NCBI RefSeq assembly: GCF_019668465.1
Contig: NZ_AP024828.1
Location: 2,976,001 to 3,040,000 of the forward strand
Direction: 5' to 3'
DNA from: Mycobacterium senriense
GTDB taxonomy: Bacteria > Actinomycetota > Actinomycetes > Mycobacteriales > Mycobacteriaceae
Length of the DNA stretch: 64,000 nt
Below the pieces are notes generated by a model, which was not told where the DNA came from, made no database searches, and worked only from the letters and a program-made list of their open reading frames with translations. Below are positions 62,738 to 64,000 of the stretch, one piece after another; the first letter of the stretch is position 1, and each line of letters starts with the position of its first letter. A program made the translations under genes and the position numbers.

Positions 62738-63294
62738 GTTGCCACCTGCTCCACTGGTACCAATCTGGGTTTGCGTGCGGGCCAGCTCGCGTCCTGCTCG
62801 GAGATGACCGTGACCGGTATGGGCCACGAGATGCCGAATTCGGGGTCGTCCCAGCGGATCCCCTGCTGGTCGGCCAGCGTGTGGTCCCCGCTGATCTGGT
62901 AGCTGACTTCGGTGTTGTCGACCTGCGTCTGGAACCCGTGGGCGACATAGGGCGGCAAGTACAGCGTCCGGTGGTCGTCGGCGTTCAGCCCGACCATGAC
63001 GTGGTCGCCATAGGTCAGCGAGTCGGGGCGGACGTCGACCGCGACGGCGGCGATGGCACCGCGGGTACAGCGGACCAGCATGGCCTCGGCGTGTGGCGGC
63101 ACCTGTCGGTACAGACCACGCACGGTGCCGCGGGTGTAGTTGAAGACGATATTCGTCTGCGTGACATCGAAATTCAGTCCGTGATTGGCGAAGTCCCGGG
63201 CGCAGAACGAGCGTGAGGAATACCCGCGATGGTCGCGATGGAGCTCGAGGTCGATGATTGTCACTCCGGCGACCTTGGTGGGCGTGTACTTCAC
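62722..63294 (-). CDS. RmlC-like cupin with altered catalytic His
   Basis: 190 residues, the size of dTDP-4-keto-6-deoxyglucose 3,5-epimerases. FNYTRGTVRGLYRQVPPHAE aligns to the RmlC stretch RG-LRGLHFQ-PP, but Tyr62 replaces the catalytic His. AIAAVAVDVRPDSLTYGDHV and LYLPPYVAHGFQTQVDNTEV are normal. The Asp and the PP-AHG motif remain. It may be a 3- or 5-epimerase variant, a ketoisomerase or a non-catalytic relative. It heads the reverse operon that continues with the sugar transferase. Confidence 0.82.
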   Translation of the reverse strand: MKYTPTKVAGVTIIDLELHRDHRGYSSRSFCARDFANHGLNFDVTQTNIVFNYTRGTVRGLYRQVPPHAEAMLVRCTRGAIAAVAVDVRPDSLTYGDHVMVGLNADDHRTLYLPPYVAHGFQTQVDNTEVSYQISGDHTLADQQGIRWDDPEFGISWPIPVTVISEQDASWPARKPRLVPVEQVATCISR

Positions 63295-63349
63295 TTACCG
63301 CTCCTTCTGTAACCGGGCCTGCTGAAAACCATGTCGCTCATGCGAGGGC

Positions 63350-64000
63350 TCACGCGTATCCGGCGGCCGGCGGGCGCGTCATCACGGTGGGGATGACGCC
63401 GTAGCGGGGTCCAAGCGTCTTGCCCGACGCGGCCGCCAGGCGCGGCAGCGAGCCCATGACGCTCGGCGGCACATTCGCGCCGGCGAGGTTGATGGCGGGC
63501 AACGCGGACACGGCGCTGTGGGCGGCCGGGATCACGCTGGTCCAGCTCGCCGGCACCGCCAGCGGCCCCAGCGAGGCCGCGCTGCCGAGGCTGCCGAACA
63601 CGCCAGATCCGATCGATCCGATCGATCCGAGCGCTCCCGCGCCGGAGCTGGCCGCACTGGCGGCTCCGGTGGCCGCAGCCGCTGCTCCACTGGTCGCTGC
63701 GTTCGCCAGGCCCTGCGCGGTCTGGGCCATGCCGAGGATGGAGGACATCCCATACAGCGGGGTCGCCGCCGCCGAGAAAGCGCTGGGAATAGCGCCGGGT
63801 ATACCCGAGGCGAGCCCCGTCATGATCGACGACGAGCTCGAGTCGGTTGCGCCCGCGGCTGCACTTCCGGCCGTTCCAACGGCCCCGGCGGTTCCGCCGA
63901 GGTCGCCGGCGGTGCCGCTCGCAGTGGTCATCGGTGAGGAAAGCTGGTGCAGCGCGGTGGGGACGTTGGACACCACGTGCGCGAGATTCGCCTGCTCCGA
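63350..64000 (-). CDS. PPE-family protein, SVP subgroup, C-terminal part
   Basis: The frame is open to the window edge, and the visible 216 residues are the C-terminal part. It is Ala/Ser/Gly-rich with a GSIGSIGSGVFGSLGSAAS stretch and then LGPLAVPASWTSVIPAA, the SVP-type motif (in place of SVPxxW), ending in GVIPTVMTRPPAAGYA. PPE-SVP proteins are secreted by type VII systems in slow-growing mycobacteria. The PPE N-terminus lies outside the window. It is the upstream neighbour of the polysaccharide operon on the same strand. Confidence 0.9.
   Translation of the reverse strand, partial: SEQANLAHVVSNVPTALHQLSSPMTTASGTAGDLGGTAGAVGTAGSAAAGATDSSSSSIMTGLASGIPGAIPSAFSAAATPLYGMSSILGMAQTAQGLANAATSGAAAAATGAASAASSGAGALGSIGSIGSGVFGSLGSAASLGPLAVPASWTSVIPAAHSAVSALPAINLAGANVPPSVMGSLPRLAAASGKTLGPRYGVIPTVMTRPPAAGYA

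Overview
The window is high-GC actinobacterial DNA. Its gene order from 1 to about 14.1 kb and from 29.2 to 37.2 kb follows the Mycobacterium tuberculosis stretch Rv0975c-Rv1005c. In order this is fadE13, an AtuA-like gene, rpmF, mprA-mprB-pepD, a moaB paralogue, mscL, an SAF-domain gene, ruc, 5-formyl-THF cyclo-ligase, galU, moeA1/glp, rimJ, glpR/sepX and tRNA-Ala, then after an interruption pat, two lipoproteins, alkB-like, arcA, pmt, rsmI and pabB. The Rv0986-Rv0989 block of M. tuberculosis is absent, and a PPE-SVP gene lies at the right edge. This points to a non-tuberculous, probably slow-growing Mycobacterium; I cannot name the species.

Layout. (1) 1-14.1 kb is conserved core: envelope stress control (MprAB and its target PepD, with two MprA-box-like repeats), a redox chaperone gene behind a CIRCE-like operator, UDP-glucose synthesis and the Glp/GlpR divisome pair. 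(2) 14.1-17.6 kb is a small element in the 3' half of tRNA-Ala(CGC). A perfect 43-bp direct repeat bounds it. It holds an integrase remnant, a CopC remnant, a JmjC/cupin_4 oxygenase and small proteins. (3) 17.6-26.7 kb is accessory and metabolic: TetR regulators, a frameshifted hydrolase, a stray 23-nt tRNA fragment, a membrane-anchored molybdopterin oxidoreductase, an enoyl-CoA hydratase, a Rieske oxygenase and an M42 peptidase. (4) 26.8-29.0 kb is a three-gene D,D-heptose module (hddA-gmhA-gmhB), placed beside pat here, whereas in M. tuberculosis it lies elsewhere. (5) 29.2-39.4 kb is core again, followed by an ECF41-type sigma factor overlapping a flavoprotein gene.

(6) 39.8-63.3 kb is the most unusual region: an apparently complete Wzx/Wzy-type exopolysaccharide locus. 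It has a polyprenyl-phosphate sugar transferase, Alg14/Alg13-like PssD and PssE, GT4 enzymes and a GT2-GT4 fusion. It also has a Wzx flippase, a Wzy polymerase, a Wzz/BY-kinase-like protein whose P-loop lysine is alanine, four oxidoreductases or related enzymes and an RmlC-like protein whose catalytic histidine is tyrosine. On its left are two paralogous DUF4832-like lipoproteins surrounding a GAF-GGDEF-EAL c-di-GMP enzyme and an FkbM methyltransferase. I infer a cell-surface polysaccharide pathway, possibly tied to c-di-GMP and to the heptose module. Nothing here has been tested beyond reading the sequence.
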